44,422 bases of DNA from positions 1 to 44,422 of the forward strand of contig NZ_JASJDK010000071.1 of the NCBI RefSeq assembly GCF_030065675.1. The letters run 5' to 3'. Source of the stretch: Mastigocoleus sp. MO_188.B34. GTDB lineage: Bacteria > Cyanobacteriota > Cyanobacteriia > Cyanobacteriales > Nostocaceae. Positions 24,881 to 33,460 of this stretch are shown here, in pieces. A program made the position numbers and the translations under genes. The notes under the pieces are model-generated. The model saw only the letters and a program-made list of their open reading frames with translations. It was not told the origin of the DNA and did not search any database. The first letter of the stretch is position 1. Every line of letters starts with the position of its first letter.

Positions 24881-24909
24881 AGACGTACTATGTATGGTAC
24901 GTCTTTTTT
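24881..24909 (+). terminator. rho-independent terminator of the DUF1499 gene
   Basis: AGACGTAC-TATGTATG-GTACGTCT forms a perfect 8-bp stem and is followed directly by TTTTTT. It lies 70 bp after the stop. The stem shares the TAGAGACG start of the dispersed hairpin family. Confidence 0.85.
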
Positions 24910-24917
24910 ATGACTAA

Positions 24918-25082
24918 AACCTCACTTTTATTTATGGTGTCGTCATTTTTCAAGCAGGTGATCGCTCGATTCAACACATTACTAACTGTTTAGAACCAAG
25001 AGAAAAACAAGGATTTAGTAATGCTTTGATATATTTTCTCAGAGAAATTTTGAAACATCCAATTGAAAAAATGACAAAATGA
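24918..25082 (+). pseudogene. C-terminal remnant of an unidentified protein
   Basis: An open frame of 54 codons without a start ends at TGA 25080. It contains RSIQHITNCLEPREKQGF and ALIYFLREILKHP, which look like real protein rather than random translation. The pattern resembles the C-terminal helices of MarR-type regulators, but I am not sure. The N-terminal part is missing: the frame is blocked by a stop at 24915, next to the terminator. Confidence 0.4.
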
Positions 25083-25329
25083 TTGATTGTATTACATCAA
25101 ATTTCGGTGGAAGTCACTTCACTAGCGAAGTTTAGGAACCAGCAAATTCGCGGTTACTAATATGAGACGGAGAAACAAATAAAGATTTGTTGTTGAATGT
25201 ACTACAAAAACAATTTACAACATACTACAATATTTATTAGCTATTGTTCTGTCGAAAATATTTTAGGTATGTATTACTGCTTGAAACAAGATAACTTTGG
25301 AGATTTTCTCCCGATTAACCATCAAAAAA

Positions 25330-25389
25330 ATCTTATATCCCAAAATCCCATATCTCAAAATCCTATATCTCAAAATCTTATATACAAAT
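25330..25389. repeat. 15-bp tandem repeats upstream of arfB
   Basis: Three clear units of an ATCNNATATCNCAAA type (25330-25344, 25345-25359, 25360-25374) and a partial fourth end just before the arfB start codon. They replace any recognisable ribosome-binding site. Confidence 0.75.
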
Positions 25390-25390
25390 T

Positions 25391-25807
25391 ATGCTGCAAA
25401 TTTCTAACAAAGTTATTATTCCCGACAACGAAATCGAAATAAGTGCAATTCGTTCCCAAGGTGCGGGTGGTCAAAATGTGAATAAGGTTGCTACCGCGAT
25501 TCATTTACGTTTTGACATTCAGGCTTCGTCTTTACCGGATGATTATAAACAGAAGCTCTTAAAGTTAAATGATAAACGTATTACCCAAGATGGGATTATT
25601 ATTATTAAAGCTCAAGAATATAGAAGTCAGCTAAAAAATCGAGAAGATGCACTTTCTAGATTAAAAGAATTGATAAAGAGTGCAATGGTAGTTAAGAAAA
25701 AACGTAAACCTACTAAACCAACAACAAGTTCTCAAAAAAAACGCCTTGATTCCAAAACTAAGCGCAGTCAGATTAAATCTAATCGGAGAAAGGTTGATGA
25801 TGAGTAG
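25391..25807 (+). CDS. arfB: alternative ribosome-rescue factor ArfB (peptidyl-tRNA hydrolase, YaeJ)
   Basis: This 138-residue protein has the release-factor-like GGQ domain (SQGAGGQNVNK, Gln near residue 28) and an ArfB-type Lys/Arg-rich C-terminal tail (about 105-138). The tail probably occupies the empty mRNA channel. It should hydrolyse peptidyl-tRNA on stalled non-stop ribosomes. The short length and lack of a codon-recognition domain separate it from RF1/RF2. The ATG at 25391 follows 15-bp tandem repeats with no clear Shine-Dalgarno sequence. Confidence 0.92.
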   Translation: MLQISNKVIIPDNEIEISAIRSQGAGGQNVNKVATAIHLRFDIQASSLPDDYKQKLLKLNDKRITQDGIIIIKAQEYRSQLKNREDALSRLKELIKSAMVVKKKRKPTKPTTSSQKKRLDSKTKRSQIKSNRRKVDDE

Positions 25808-26247
25808 TAGACAAGCTTTTGAACTAGAGAATCTGATTTTTATTTTTATAGTAGATTGCGAGTCAGTGAGGTACAGGTTAAAAGCTGAAAGTCAGTGGTA
25901 AAAGGTATTTATTCTACTCCTGATATTCTTTCCGTTTACTTTGGAATGATTTAAAAGGTGATTGAAAAAACTCTGAACCGAATGGCACTAAGAAAAGCCA
26001 TTCGAGCCAGAAGTATTTATACATTATTTCCCCACTGGCATTAGTCAGCATCAACTCGCATTTAAGCGGCTTGATGACAACACTACTATATTTTGGCGTA
26101 TTAAAGCTGAGGTCTTCTCTACAGGAAATTTAGAGGACGACCTCACAAACCTGATGTTAACAAGGATTAGAGACATTATGAGTATATATACACGCGGCAG
26201 TGCTGGTTTAACTCCTTCATCTGGTGAGGTACCAGTTCTAATTGGCA
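25808..26247. other. intergenic region with repeat and coding remnant
   Basis: It holds the second copy of the 51-bp repeat (25929-25979) followed directly by a headless coding segment (25992-26258). Nothing else was recognised. Confidence 0.5.
25929..25979. repeat. 51-bp dispersed repeat, copy 2
   Basis: It matches 10267-10317 at about 47 of 51 positions, in the same orientation. It ends about 13 bp before the open coding remnant, so it may mark an old insertion boundary. Confidence 0.75.
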
Positions 26248-26258
26248 CTAAAATTTAG
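25992..26258 (+). pseudogene. headless coding remnant of unknown family
   Basis: The frame is open for 88 codons with no start and ends in a TAG that overlaps the arsH 3' end. The translation looks protein-like (FKRLDDNTTIFWRIKAEVF, EDDLTNLMLTRIRDIMSIYT, ending in [14 protein letters not shown]). I do not recognise the family. The upstream border coincides with the 51-bp repeat, suggesting truncation by a rearrangement. Confidence 0.4.
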
Positions 26259-26898
26259 GCAAGCAGGTTTCTGCACTGATGCCTGCTTTGATTGCTTCTT
26301 GTTTGCGTTCGCTGTAGCGGTTCGTAAGATAATCTGCCTTATCGCGCAAAAGTAAGGTAAATTTATACAATTCTTCCATGACATCAACTACTCGATCGCG
26401 ATAAGGGGAATCTTTCATGGTTCCTTCTTCGTTAAACTCTTGGTAAGCTTTAGCAACGGAAGATTGATTGGGAATTGTAAACATCCGCATCCAGCGCCCC
26501 AAAATTCGCATGGAATTTACGGCGTTAAAAGATTGAGAACCACCACTGACTTGCATTACAGCCAAAGTTCTACCCTGGGTTGGTCTAACTGCTCCTACAC
26601 TTAAAGGAATCCAGTCAATTTGGTTTTTGAGAATGCCAGTAAGATTACCGTGCATTTCTGGAGATGACCAAACTTGACCCTCAGACCATTGACTTAATTC
26701 CCATAATTCTTGAACTTTGGGATGGGATTCGGGTACGCTACCCCGAATCGGTAATTCATGAGGATGAAAAAACTTGACTTGTGCGCCAAATCCACCAATG
26801 ATTCGGGCTGCTTCTTCTGCTAGAAGCCGACTATAAGAACGTTCTCGTAAGGAACCATACAAGAATAATATCCTAGGTGGATGACTGAAATCGGTCAT
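26248..26898 (-). CDS. arsH: ArsH NADPH-dependent FMN reductase / organoarsenical oxidase
   Basis: This 216-residue flavodoxin-like protein has the ArsH signature: [18 protein letters not shown] for the FMN phosphate loop, [20 protein letters not shown], and [30 protein letters not shown]. ArsH oxidises trivalent organoarsenicals or reduces quinones and metals with NADPH. It lies 161 bp downstream of the acr3 arsenite exporter on the same strand and is probably part of the same arsenic-responsive unit. Confidence 0.93.
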   Translation of the reverse strand: MTDFSHPPRILFLYGSLRERSYSRLLAEEAARIIGGFGAQVKFFHPHELPIRGSVPESHPKVQELWELSQWSEGQVWSSPEMHGNLTGILKNQIDWIPLSVGAVRPTQGRTLAVMQVSGGSQSFNAVNSMRILGRWMRMFTIPNQSSVAKAYQEFNEEGTMKDSPYRDRVVDVMEELYKFTLLLRDKADYLTNRYSERKQEAIKAGISAETCLPKF

Positions 26899-27059
26899 AA
26901 TACTTGAATCAACGAAAATCGAAAAAATAACTTTATTGCTGTTGTGGGATGTACTCTAAAAAATGGAGGATTTTTATTGCACTCACTTATAACTCCTTGT
27001 CCCTGACTAGCGATGCACGTAAATTGTGATAAATTTAACTAAAATCAACTCCCGAATAA

Positions 27060-28235
27060 TTAGGAGGAACTATCGTCATTCATCCTTGCAACTAAAACAG
27101 GACGTGGGTCGCGTAAAGTTGCCTTTTCTGGTTCCCGTGGGAACCAAGCCGCAGTACACTTACAAAACTCAACCAACATCAACATCACCGGTACTTCAAT
27201 TAAAACGCCCACCACCGTTGCCAAGGCTGCACCGGAATTCAAGCCAAACAGCATTACCGCTGTAGCAATAGCGACTTCAAAGTGATTACTAGCGCCAATT
27301 AAAGCAGCTGGTGCAGCATCCTCATAGGATAAATTCAGCTTTAAGCCCGCTACATAAGCAATCAAAAAGATAAAGTTGGTTTGGATAAATAGCGGTACAG
27401 CAATTAGTACAATGTGCAGAGGATTTTCTACAATTAATTCACCTTTAAATGCAAACAGTAGCACCAAAGTTAACAGTAAAGCGGTAATGGAAATCGGAGT
27501 TAAATACTTTAAAAATCGCCCCTCAAACCATTCCCTACCTTTGTTTTTCAAAATCCAGTAACGGCTAAATATCCCTGCCACTAAGGGCAATCCTACGTAA
27601 ATCAGTACCGACAATACGATAGTTTGCCAAGGTACGGTTAAATCGTTGGCTGCTAGCAACCACTTACCCAAGGGTGCGTATAAAAATAGCATTGCCAAGG
27701 AATTTACCGCTACCATTACCAAGGTATGTCCTTGGTTACTGTAAGAAAGATATCCCCACATCAACACCATTGCAGTACAAGGGGCGATTCCTAACAAAAT
27801 CGCACCAGCAATGTAGGAGTTTGACAGTGCGACTTCGCTACCGCGAATTATCTCACTTCCCTCAATTAAAGGATGAAATAACCATCCCAAAAAAAACTGA
27901 GCAAATGCCACCATTGTAAATGGTTTAATAAACCAATTGACTACTAAAGTGAGAATTACAGGTTTGGGGGCGCGAATGGCATTAACTGCTTGGGTGAAGT
28001 CAATTTTTACCATGATTGGATACATCATGAAAAACAAACACACCGCGATAGGAATAGATACTTGAAACACGCTCATCGCATCTAATGCAGTTGCTACTCC
28101 AGGAAATATTCTTCCTAGTCCAATCCCAGCAATAATGCATGAAAATACCCAAAATGTAAGGTATTTTTCAAAAAAGCTCAGATTACTCCCAGCCTTGACC
28201 GGTGCTTTACTGCCTTGTGAGTTGTTCCTAACCAT
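27060..28235 (-). CDS. acr3: ACR3-family arsenite efflux transporter
   Basis: This 391-residue membrane protein has about ten hydrophobic segments. It carries ACR3 landmarks: [32 protein letters not shown] with the key Cys of the family, and [17 protein letters not shown]. It exports As(III) from the cytoplasm by proton exchange. A perfect ArsR/SmtB-type palindrome lies 49 bp upstream of the start, so the gene should be induced by arsenite or antimonite. arsH follows. No arsR or arsC is present next to it; the regulator is probably elsewhere in the genome. Confidence 0.93.
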   Translation of the reverse strand: MVRNNSQGSKAPVKAGSNLSFFEKYLTFWVFSCIIAGIGLGRIFPGVATALDAMSVFQVSIPIAVCLFFMMYPIMVKIDFTQAVNAIRAPKPVILTLVVNWFIKPFTMVAFAQFFLGWLFHPLIEGSEIIRGSEVALSNSYIAGAILLGIAPCTAMVLMWGYLSYSNQGHTLVMVAVNSLAMLFLYAPLGKWLLAANDLTVPWQTIVLSVLIYVGLPLVAGIFSRYWILKNKGREWFEGRFLKYLTPISITALLLTLVLLFAFKGELIVENPLHIVLIAVPLFIQTNFIFLIAYVAGLKLNLSYEDAAPAALIGASNHFEVAIATAVMLFGLNSGAALATVVGVLIEVPVMLMLVEFCKCTAAWFPREPEKATLRDPRPVLVARMNDDSSS

Positions 28236-28283
28236 TGACTAACCCTGAAAATTCAACATCGAAACTAAGGGAATATATCCATA

Positions 28284-28303
28284 ATATCAATTTAAATTGA
28301 TAT
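28284..28303. promoter_or_regulatory. ArsR/SmtB-type operator
   Basis: ATATCAA-TTTAAA-TTGATAT is a perfect 20-bp palindrome 49 bp upstream of acr3. It fits the ATCAA-N6-TTGAT pattern bound by ArsR-family repressors. Confidence 0.8.
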
Positions 28304-28420
28304 GAGAAGTACAATATAGCATAATATTTGCTTGTGAGTATTCCACAAGGGGGAAGTCAAAAATAAAAGGTATTAAACCCCCTCGCAACGAATGAAGTTA
28401 GCACATTTTTTGACTTGGAC

Positions 28421-28520
28421 TGAAACCTTTGTTATGTAAAGGTTTGAAAATTTGCTATTTGAGAGTTTAGCTAAAACCTTTGCTATGTAAGGATTATGAA
28501 ATGTGTAAGTTGAGAGAGAC
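28421..28520 (+). repeat. dispersed ~45-bp repeat, tandem copies 2 and 3
   Basis: 28471-28520 matches 1761-1810 closely. About 50 bp upstream (28421-28468) is a degenerate copy (TGAAACCTTTGTTATGTAAAGG...GAAAATTTGC). A GGGGAAGTCAAAA motif lies upstream, as at 1716. Confidence 0.6.
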
Positions 28521-28558
28521 ACAAGTCATAGACATATAGAAAGTAAATTAAATAACGA

Positions 28559-28583
28559 AGAGACGCCCGGAAAGGGCGTCTCT
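28559..28583. repeat. perfect 10-bp hairpin of the GAGACG family
   Basis: AGAGACGCCC-GGAAA-GGGCGTCTCT forms a perfect stem. No T-run follows on either strand, so it is not a standard terminator. It shares GAGACG/CGTCTC ends with the hairpins at 886, 2041 and 3679. Confidence 0.7.
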
Positions 28584-28668
28584 ACTACTATTTGACAGCA
28601 AACAGAAAAATTTTAATTTTCCATCTAAACTACCAATTTAAAAAACCATCTTCGAAAGTTATTTAAAA

Positions 28669-29121
28669 TTAGATATCGCCACGAATTTCTTCGACAATAC
28701 CATCACGTAAAACGATTTCCACCTGCATTTTGCTAATCAGGTTATCGCCCTTTTCGACCCTGTAAAAACCTTCTAACTGAAATTGGTTAACTTCTTGATC
28801 TAACTCTAGCAATTGTACTTGCTGGAGGTTTTGTAAACTTTGATTTTTCTGTTCTAATAATTCACTTTTCTTTTGATTTACTTGTGTTTGAATATTTTCA
28901 ATCTGTTGTGCTGTTTGGGGTCCAGGTGGTTGCAGACTCTGCTTTTGGACTTCGGCGATCGCTCGTTGTCCTTGGACGTCAAGTTGCTCTAACTGCTGGT
29001 CAGTTTGGGTAATTTGAGTTTGCAGTTGCTGTTGTACTTCTTCTTTCCATAAAGGAGTAACAATTGCTTTGACGTTAACAATGCGCTTGAGAATTAGTTG
29101 CTGAGATTTGGAGACGTCCAT
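28669..29121 (-). CDS. YlqD-like coiled-coil protein
   Basis: From the ATG at 29121 the product is 150 residues. It begins with SQQLILKRIVNVKAIVTPLWKEEVQQQL. A long Gln/Glu-rich coiled coil follows (about residues 30-115). The end is a short beta region (LEGFYRVEKGDNLISKMQVEIVLRDGIVEEI). This layout matches the YlqD family, whose function is unknown. The frame could extend seven codons to a TTG at 29142. It lies 42 bp after the aas stop on the same strand and may be co-transcribed with it. Confidence 0.75.
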   Translation of the reverse strand: MDVSKSQQLILKRIVNVKAIVTPLWKEEVQQQLQTQITQTDQQLEQLDVQGQRAIAEVQKQSLQPPGPQTAQQIENIQTQVNQKKSELLEQKNQSLQNLQQVQLLELDQEVNQFQLEGFYRVEKGDNLISKMQVEIVLRDGIVEEIRGDI

Positions 29122-29163
29122 AAAAGTTTCGCGTTCACTCAATTAGGTTGTTCAGAGATATTA

Positions 29164-31137
29164 TCAGGCAAACATCTGCTCAATCGTATCGTGATAATGT
29201 TCTACCACAACATGTCGTCGAATTTTCAGTGTTTGTGTCATCATGCCATTTTCTTTGGAAAATGGCTCTAAAATGAGTTTGAATCGTACAATGCGATCAT
29301 CCGCTCGATAACCAGGACGATTCCGCACTTCCCGATTCAGTTCTTCCCTGAATAAATCCTGGATCATTCTACCCTCCAGGTTAATTTTTTGACTGCTTCC
29401 CTCCGTAACATTGTCTTCTTGTAAACATAGTTCTAAATCTTGATTTTTTGCCCATTGCTCCAGTGTTTCTAGATTTGGGACAATTAAAGCACCAATAAAT
29501 TTTTTATCTTGTCCTACAAGCATTATTTGGTCAATGTATAGCGATCGCAGACAAGCATCTTCAATTGGTTGGGGTTCGATATTTTCTCCGTTGGTTAATA
29601 CAATTGTATCTTTTGCCCTTCCAGTCAAAACTAAGTCTTGATAGGAGGTTACCCAACCGAGATCGCCACTATTAAACCATCCTTCTGCATCAATTGCTTT
29701 GGCTGTTGCTTCGGGATTTTGATAATAGCCTTGCATGATTTGGGGACCCCGCAATAATACTAAACCCTGCTTTCCTGTTGGTAAAGCTTGGCGGGTTTCG
29801 GGGTCTACGATTTTAGTTTCTGTCCCCGGTATGGGCTTTCCGGAGGAACCACGTAAGTTAGTCCTGTGACGTCGTGCGTGGGTTACAGGAGAAGTTTCTG
29901 TTAAACCATAACCGACTAAAATTTCTACACCAATAATTTCAAAAAAATTATCGATATGTTTGGGAAGTGCACCACCACCGCTAATCATCTGCTTGATTCT
30001 TCCCCCGGTAGCTTCCCGAACTTTTTTATAAACAAGCTGTCCTGCTAATACATGCATGGGATAAAGTGCAGATGCTTGTCCAATGGCTGTTAACCGCTGG
30101 GAAAATGAACTATTAAGATGATCTAAGCTTAACAACTGGGCAATTCGTTGTGCTTGGATATATTTCTCGCTAATATTCAAAAATCTACTAATCAAACGTT
30201 GCTTTTTCGCAGGTTGTTCGCGAAATTGTTTTTGTACTCCTTCGTAAATTGATTCTAATAAACGGGGTACGCAAATTAGGTAATGGGGCTTAAATTCTTT
30301 CAAATCTTTTTTGATCGAACGCAAATTTGTATAAACCTGCTTACAACCTTGGGATAGTAAGAAATATTCTGCACTACGCTCATAAACGTGCCAAGTAGGG
30401 AGAATACTTAACACAGTATCTCCAATTTCTGGCTGAACTACTACTCCCAAGTTTCTAACTTGATGGAGCAAATTACCATGGGAAAGCATTACTCCCTTGG
30501 GTTTACCTGTAGTTCCAGAAGTATACATTAAGGTTGCTAAATCTTCATGCTTTTTTTTAACTGGTTGTAGTTTTGTTTTTGCACCAAGTTCGAGCAACTG
30601 AGTAAAGTTTAATACTTTTATGTTCTCATTTTCGGGGGGGGTTTCATCTGAAAGTAAAATTACTTTATCTATAGGTAAATCTGTCAGACCTTCATACAGT
30701 TTTTCAAAGGTCTTGACATCTTCTACTATCAGCCCCGTACTGTCACTATTCCCAATAATGTAGAGTAATTCTTCTCGGTCTGCTTGACAACTGCGTACAG
30801 CATTAACCGCTCCAGCTGTCATTATCCCTTGATCTGCTATCAGCCAACGGGGACTATTATCTGCTATCAAAGAAATACAGTCACCTGCTTTGACTCCTAA
30901 ACCCTGTAAACCGCTAGCAAATGACTGAATGTTCTCAAATAATTCAGCATAAGTGAAAGTCACTCCCGAATCTATATGGGGAGCATGTAAAGCAACATTA
31001 TCGCCAAATTTCTTGACTGCTAAAGACCAAATCTCCGGTAAAGCATCTACATGAGAATAATCTACCAAACGCTTGAAATAGGTACGTTCTTCTTTAGAGA
31101 TTTTGGCAACTGGAGAAGATGTAGATGTTTCCGACAT
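29164..31137 (-). CDS. aas: acyl-ACP synthetase / long-chain fatty acid ligase
   Basis: This 657-residue AMP-forming enzyme carries the adenylation motif LMYTSGTTGKPKG near residue 206 and YGLTETSP near 415. GWFNSGDLG and the C-terminal segment AKDTIVLTNGENIEPQPIEDACL follow. The string QIMLVGQDKKFIGALIVPN and the ending TLKIRRHVV are close to cyanobacterial Aas (Synechocystis slr1609 type). Aas recycles free fatty acids released from membranes by attaching them to ACP. The YlqD-like gene follows downstream. The start ATG at 31137 has a weak AGG ribosome-binding site. Confidence 0.92.
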   Translation of the reverse strand: MSETSTSSPVAKISKEERTYFKRLVDYSHVDALPEIWSLAVKKFGDNVALHAPHIDSGVTFTYAELFENIQSFASGLQGLGVKAGDCISLIADNSPRWLIADQGIMTAGAVNAVRSCQADREELLYIIGNSDSTGLIVEDVKTFEKLYEGLTDLPIDKVILLSDETPPENENIKVLNFTQLLELGAKTKLQPVKKKHEDLATLMYTSGTTGKPKGVMLSHGNLLHQVRNLGVVVQPEIGDTVLSILPTWHVYERSAEYFLLSQGCKQVYTNLRSIKKDLKEFKPHYLICVPRLLESIYEGVQKQFREQPAKKQRLISRFLNISEKYIQAQRIAQLLSLDHLNSSFSQRLTAIGQASALYPMHVLAGQLVYKKVREATGGRIKQMISGGGALPKHIDNFFEIIGVEILVGYGLTETSPVTHARRHRTNLRGSSGKPIPGTETKIVDPETRQALPTGKQGLVLLRGPQIMQGYYQNPEATAKAIDAEGWFNSGDLGWVTSYQDLVLTGRAKDTIVLTNGENIEPQPIEDACLRSLYIDQIMLVGQDKKFIGALIVPNLETLEQWAKNQDLELCLQEDNVTEGSSQKINLEGRMIQDLFREELNREVRNRPGYRADDRIVRFKLILEPFSKENGMMTQTLKIRRHVVVEHYHDTIEQMFA

Positions 31138-31344
31138 AACTCATTACCTAAACTTCAAGTCAAATTATGAATCAGTATATGTTTACAGCATATTGCTCTA
31201 TTGGAGTATAAATTGCCAAGTTAGAGCGACACCTTATACGTTTAAATTTTATGTAAATTTCTATGCCAATATTGATTACAAATAATAGTGATGTAATTCC
31301 GGGCTGAGATTTTAAATTCTTATTTTTTCAAATTTTAATTTTTT

Positions 31345-32112
31345 TTGATACGGCAGATAACAGAAAATCCTATTGATGGAATAACATGGAATGCAGGTTA
31401 CTCCGACCCTTATCTTGTAATTAACTTTAGAGCGCAATTACAAACTTTTGAGATGGAAGTAGATGGGAGAAACAGTAACAGATATCTCATAGTTCCAGGT
31501 AATTTCTCGTTTGTGCAGCCCGGTTTTAAAATTGGTGGTTTCTATAGGGGTACCCAAATGTGTTATGCGTGCATTACATTTCCATCTGAGCGATTGAACC
31601 CACGCTTTGCAGATGGTGAGCCAAAAATTGGGCTGTCGGATCCAGTCATACGAACTTTAGCGGAAGCCTTATATCTTCAACGTCATCGAAACGATCCAGA
31701 TGCAATTCTTTATCGAGAAAGTGTTACTGAAACATTAATTCAACATTTACAACTAATTCATCTTCAGTCCGATTCTTTAGGGGATATAAAACCATCCAGC
31801 CTCGATTATCTTGAAAGTTATATCCGGGAACATCTAGATTGTAAACTTACGGTTTCTCAACTTGCAACCATTGTAGGAACAACCCCTCAAACTCTACAAC
31901 ATTTTGTAAATAAGCGATTTGGTCAGTCTGTATACGAATGGGTGACAACATTACGGTTGGAGCGATCGCTAGATCTTCTGAGTCATAGTCAAATGGGTTT
32001 AGCTGCGATCGCGGTGGAAAGCGGTTTTGCTAATCAGTCCCACTGGACTCGTTTATTTCGGCGCAAATTTGGAATAACTCCAGGAAAACTTCGCAAACAG
32101 AAGCAAAAATAA
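31345..32112 (+). CDS. AraC-family transcriptional regulator, start uncertain
   Basis: This protein of about 255 residues has an N-terminal cupin-like sensing domain and a C-terminal double helix-turn-helix (about 155-250). DNA-binding landmarks are LTVSQLATIVGTTPQTLQHFV and IAVESGFANQSHWTRLFRRKFGITPGKLR. The only start before the conserved region is a TTG at 31345 with no ribosome-binding site, and an in-frame TAA lies three codons upstream. The true 5' end may have been lost. An aldo/keto reductase gene follows 158 bp downstream in the same direction and is a plausible target. Confidence 0.8.
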   Translation: MIRQITENPIDGITWNAGYSDPYLVINFRAQLQTFEMEVDGRNSNRYLIVPGNFSFVQPGFKIGGFYRGTQMCYACITFPSERLNPRFADGEPKIGLSDPVIRTLAEALYLQRHRNDPDAILYRESVTETLIQHLQLIHLQSDSLGDIKPSSLDYLESYIREHLDCKLTVSQLATIVGTTPQTLQHFVNKRFGQSVYEWVTTLRLERSLDLLSHSQMGLAAIAVESGFANQSHWTRLFRRKFGITPGKLRKQKQK

Positions 32113-32270
32113 AACAATCGACGATGAACTCTTTAACTCTATTCCCATGAGGCGATCGCTTTGTGCATTTTGGGCTTATCGTGCAAAACTTTCCACCGAT
32201 TGTGATATAAATTGTGGCAACTTGCCTGATATGTTCATTATTTATATAAAATCAGACAAGTAACAGTATT

Positions 32271-33266
32271 ATGAAATATCGCCAACTGGGAAAAACAGAT
32301 ACCCAAATATCAGCTTTGGGTTTGGGATGTATGGGAATGTCGGATTTTTATGGCGGGAAAAAAGCAAATGACGCTGAAAGCATAGCAACCATTCGACATG
32401 CCATTGAACTGGGTATAAACTTTATCGATACAGGTGACTTCTATGGTGTAGGACACAATGAAGAATTGATCCGTGCTGCGATAGAGGATATTCCCCGGGA
32501 AAAAGTTTTCATTTCGGTTAAATTTGGTGCTTTACGCAATTGGGATGGGAATTTTATCGGTTTTGATAACCGTCCTGTTGCGGTACGTAACTTTTTATCC
32601 TACAGTTTGCAAAGGCTCGGCGTTGATTATATTGATATGTATTATCCAGCGAGAATTGACCCGAATTTACCCGTAGAAGAAACCATTGGAACCTTAGGAG
32701 AACTCGTCAAAGAAGGTAAGGTTCGTTACGTCGGACTTTCTGAAGCTGGTTCTGAAACATTGCGTCGCGCGGCTAAAGTACATCCCATATCTATGTTGCA
32801 AACTGAATATAGTCTGTGGACGCGGGAACCAGAAACCGACGTCTTACCCGTTTGTCGGGAACTTGGGATTAGTTTAGTAGCTTATTCACCCCTCGGACGT
32901 GGGTTTTTAACTGGAGCCATTCAGAAGCCCGAAGATTTTGCACCGGATGATTTTCGGCGTCAAGTACCGCGTTACCAGGGTGAGAATTTTCAGCACAATT
33001 TACAACTAGTGGAACAAATCAAAGAAATTGCAACGGAGAAAAATTGTACACCAGCGCAATTAGCTTTAGCATGGTTGTTAGCCCAAGGGGAAGACATTAT
33101 TCCAATCCCAGGGACAAAACGGCGCGAACGAGTTAAAGAAAACTTGCAGGCGATTGAAATTGAATTAACCAATGATGATTTGGGTCGGATTGAAAAGGTT
33201 GCACCCCTTGGAGCCGCAGCAGGAACCCGTTATCCTGAAGCAGTGATGCACACTCTTAATCTTTAG
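32271..33266 (+). CDS. aldo/keto reductase with non-canonical active site
   Basis: This 331-residue TIM-barrel protein follows the aldo/keto reductase plan: [22 protein letters not shown] (Asp and Tyr of the tetrad), ISVKFG (Lys), and the C-terminal NADPH-binding [14 protein letters not shown]. The usual catalytic His position (Y-x-H-R-x-D-P) reads YYPARIDP, so His is Ala here. A subset of bacterial family members shares this PAR form, so the protein may still reduce some substrates. The ATG at 32271 begins the conserved first strand. An AraC-type regulator lies upstream. Confidence 0.88.
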   Translation: MKYRQLGKTDTQISALGLGCMGMSDFYGGKKANDAESIATIRHAIELGINFIDTGDFYGVGHNEELIRAAIEDIPREKVFISVKFGALRNWDGNFIGFDNRPVAVRNFLSYSLQRLGVDYIDMYYPARIDPNLPVEETIGTLGELVKEGKVRYVGLSEAGSETLRRAAKVHPISMLQTEYSLWTREPETDVLPVCRELGISLVAYSPLGRGFLTGAIQKPEDFAPDDFRRQVPRYQGENFQHNLQLVEQIKEIATEKNCTPAQLALAWLLAQGEDIIPIPGTKRRERVKENLQAIEIELTNDDLGRIEKVAPLGAAAGTRYPEAVMHTLNL

Positions 33267-33291
33267 TCACGGGAAAATATAGATGTTGAAA

Positions 33292-33306
33292 TGATAATAA
33301 TTATCA
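33292..33306. promoter_or_regulatory. Fur-type 7-1-7 box
   Basis: TGATAAT-A-ATTATCA is a perfect 7-1-7 inverted repeat, the classic Fur-family site. A weaker relative (AATGATAATTGTTGTCATT) lies at 33324-33342. Both sit between two convergent genes, where no promoter is expected. Confidence 0.6.
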
Positions 33307-33460
33307 ATACGTATCAAGTTTGTAATGATAATTGTTGTCATTTTTTTGTGTAAAAGCTAAATGGAAAATAGTTTTCGATATCAAGCCCAGTATATAGTGA
33401 CAATAAAAGTGCGATCGCCCTATCAAATATTGCAAATGAAAAATAGTGCTTGCATAATTA

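Larger units (their letters stand above)
24812..25390. other. intergenic region with terminator, gene remnant and tandem repeats
   Basis: Contents in order are a terminator (24881-24909), a C-terminal coding remnant (24918-25082), unassigned AT-rich DNA with the small inverted repeat CTTCACTAGCGAAG near 25120, and 15-bp tandem repeats (25330-25389). Confidence 0.55.
28236..28668. other. intergenic region with operator and repeats
   Basis: It contains the acr3 operator (28284-28303), the second and third copies of the ~45-bp repeat (28421-28520) and a perfect hairpin (28559-28583). No gene was seen. Confidence 0.55.

Noticed and set aside
25197-25442. 81-codon frame upstream of arfB
   Set aside because: Its C-terminal half is the translation of 15-bp tandem repeats and it overlaps the arfB start in another frame.
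26051-26248. 65-codon minus-strand frame next to arsH
   Set aside because: The opposite strand has a longer, more protein-like frame, and no start signal is present.
28559-28583. Perfect hairpin as a terminator
   Set aside because: No T-run follows on either strand, and it fits the dispersed GAGACG hairpin family better.
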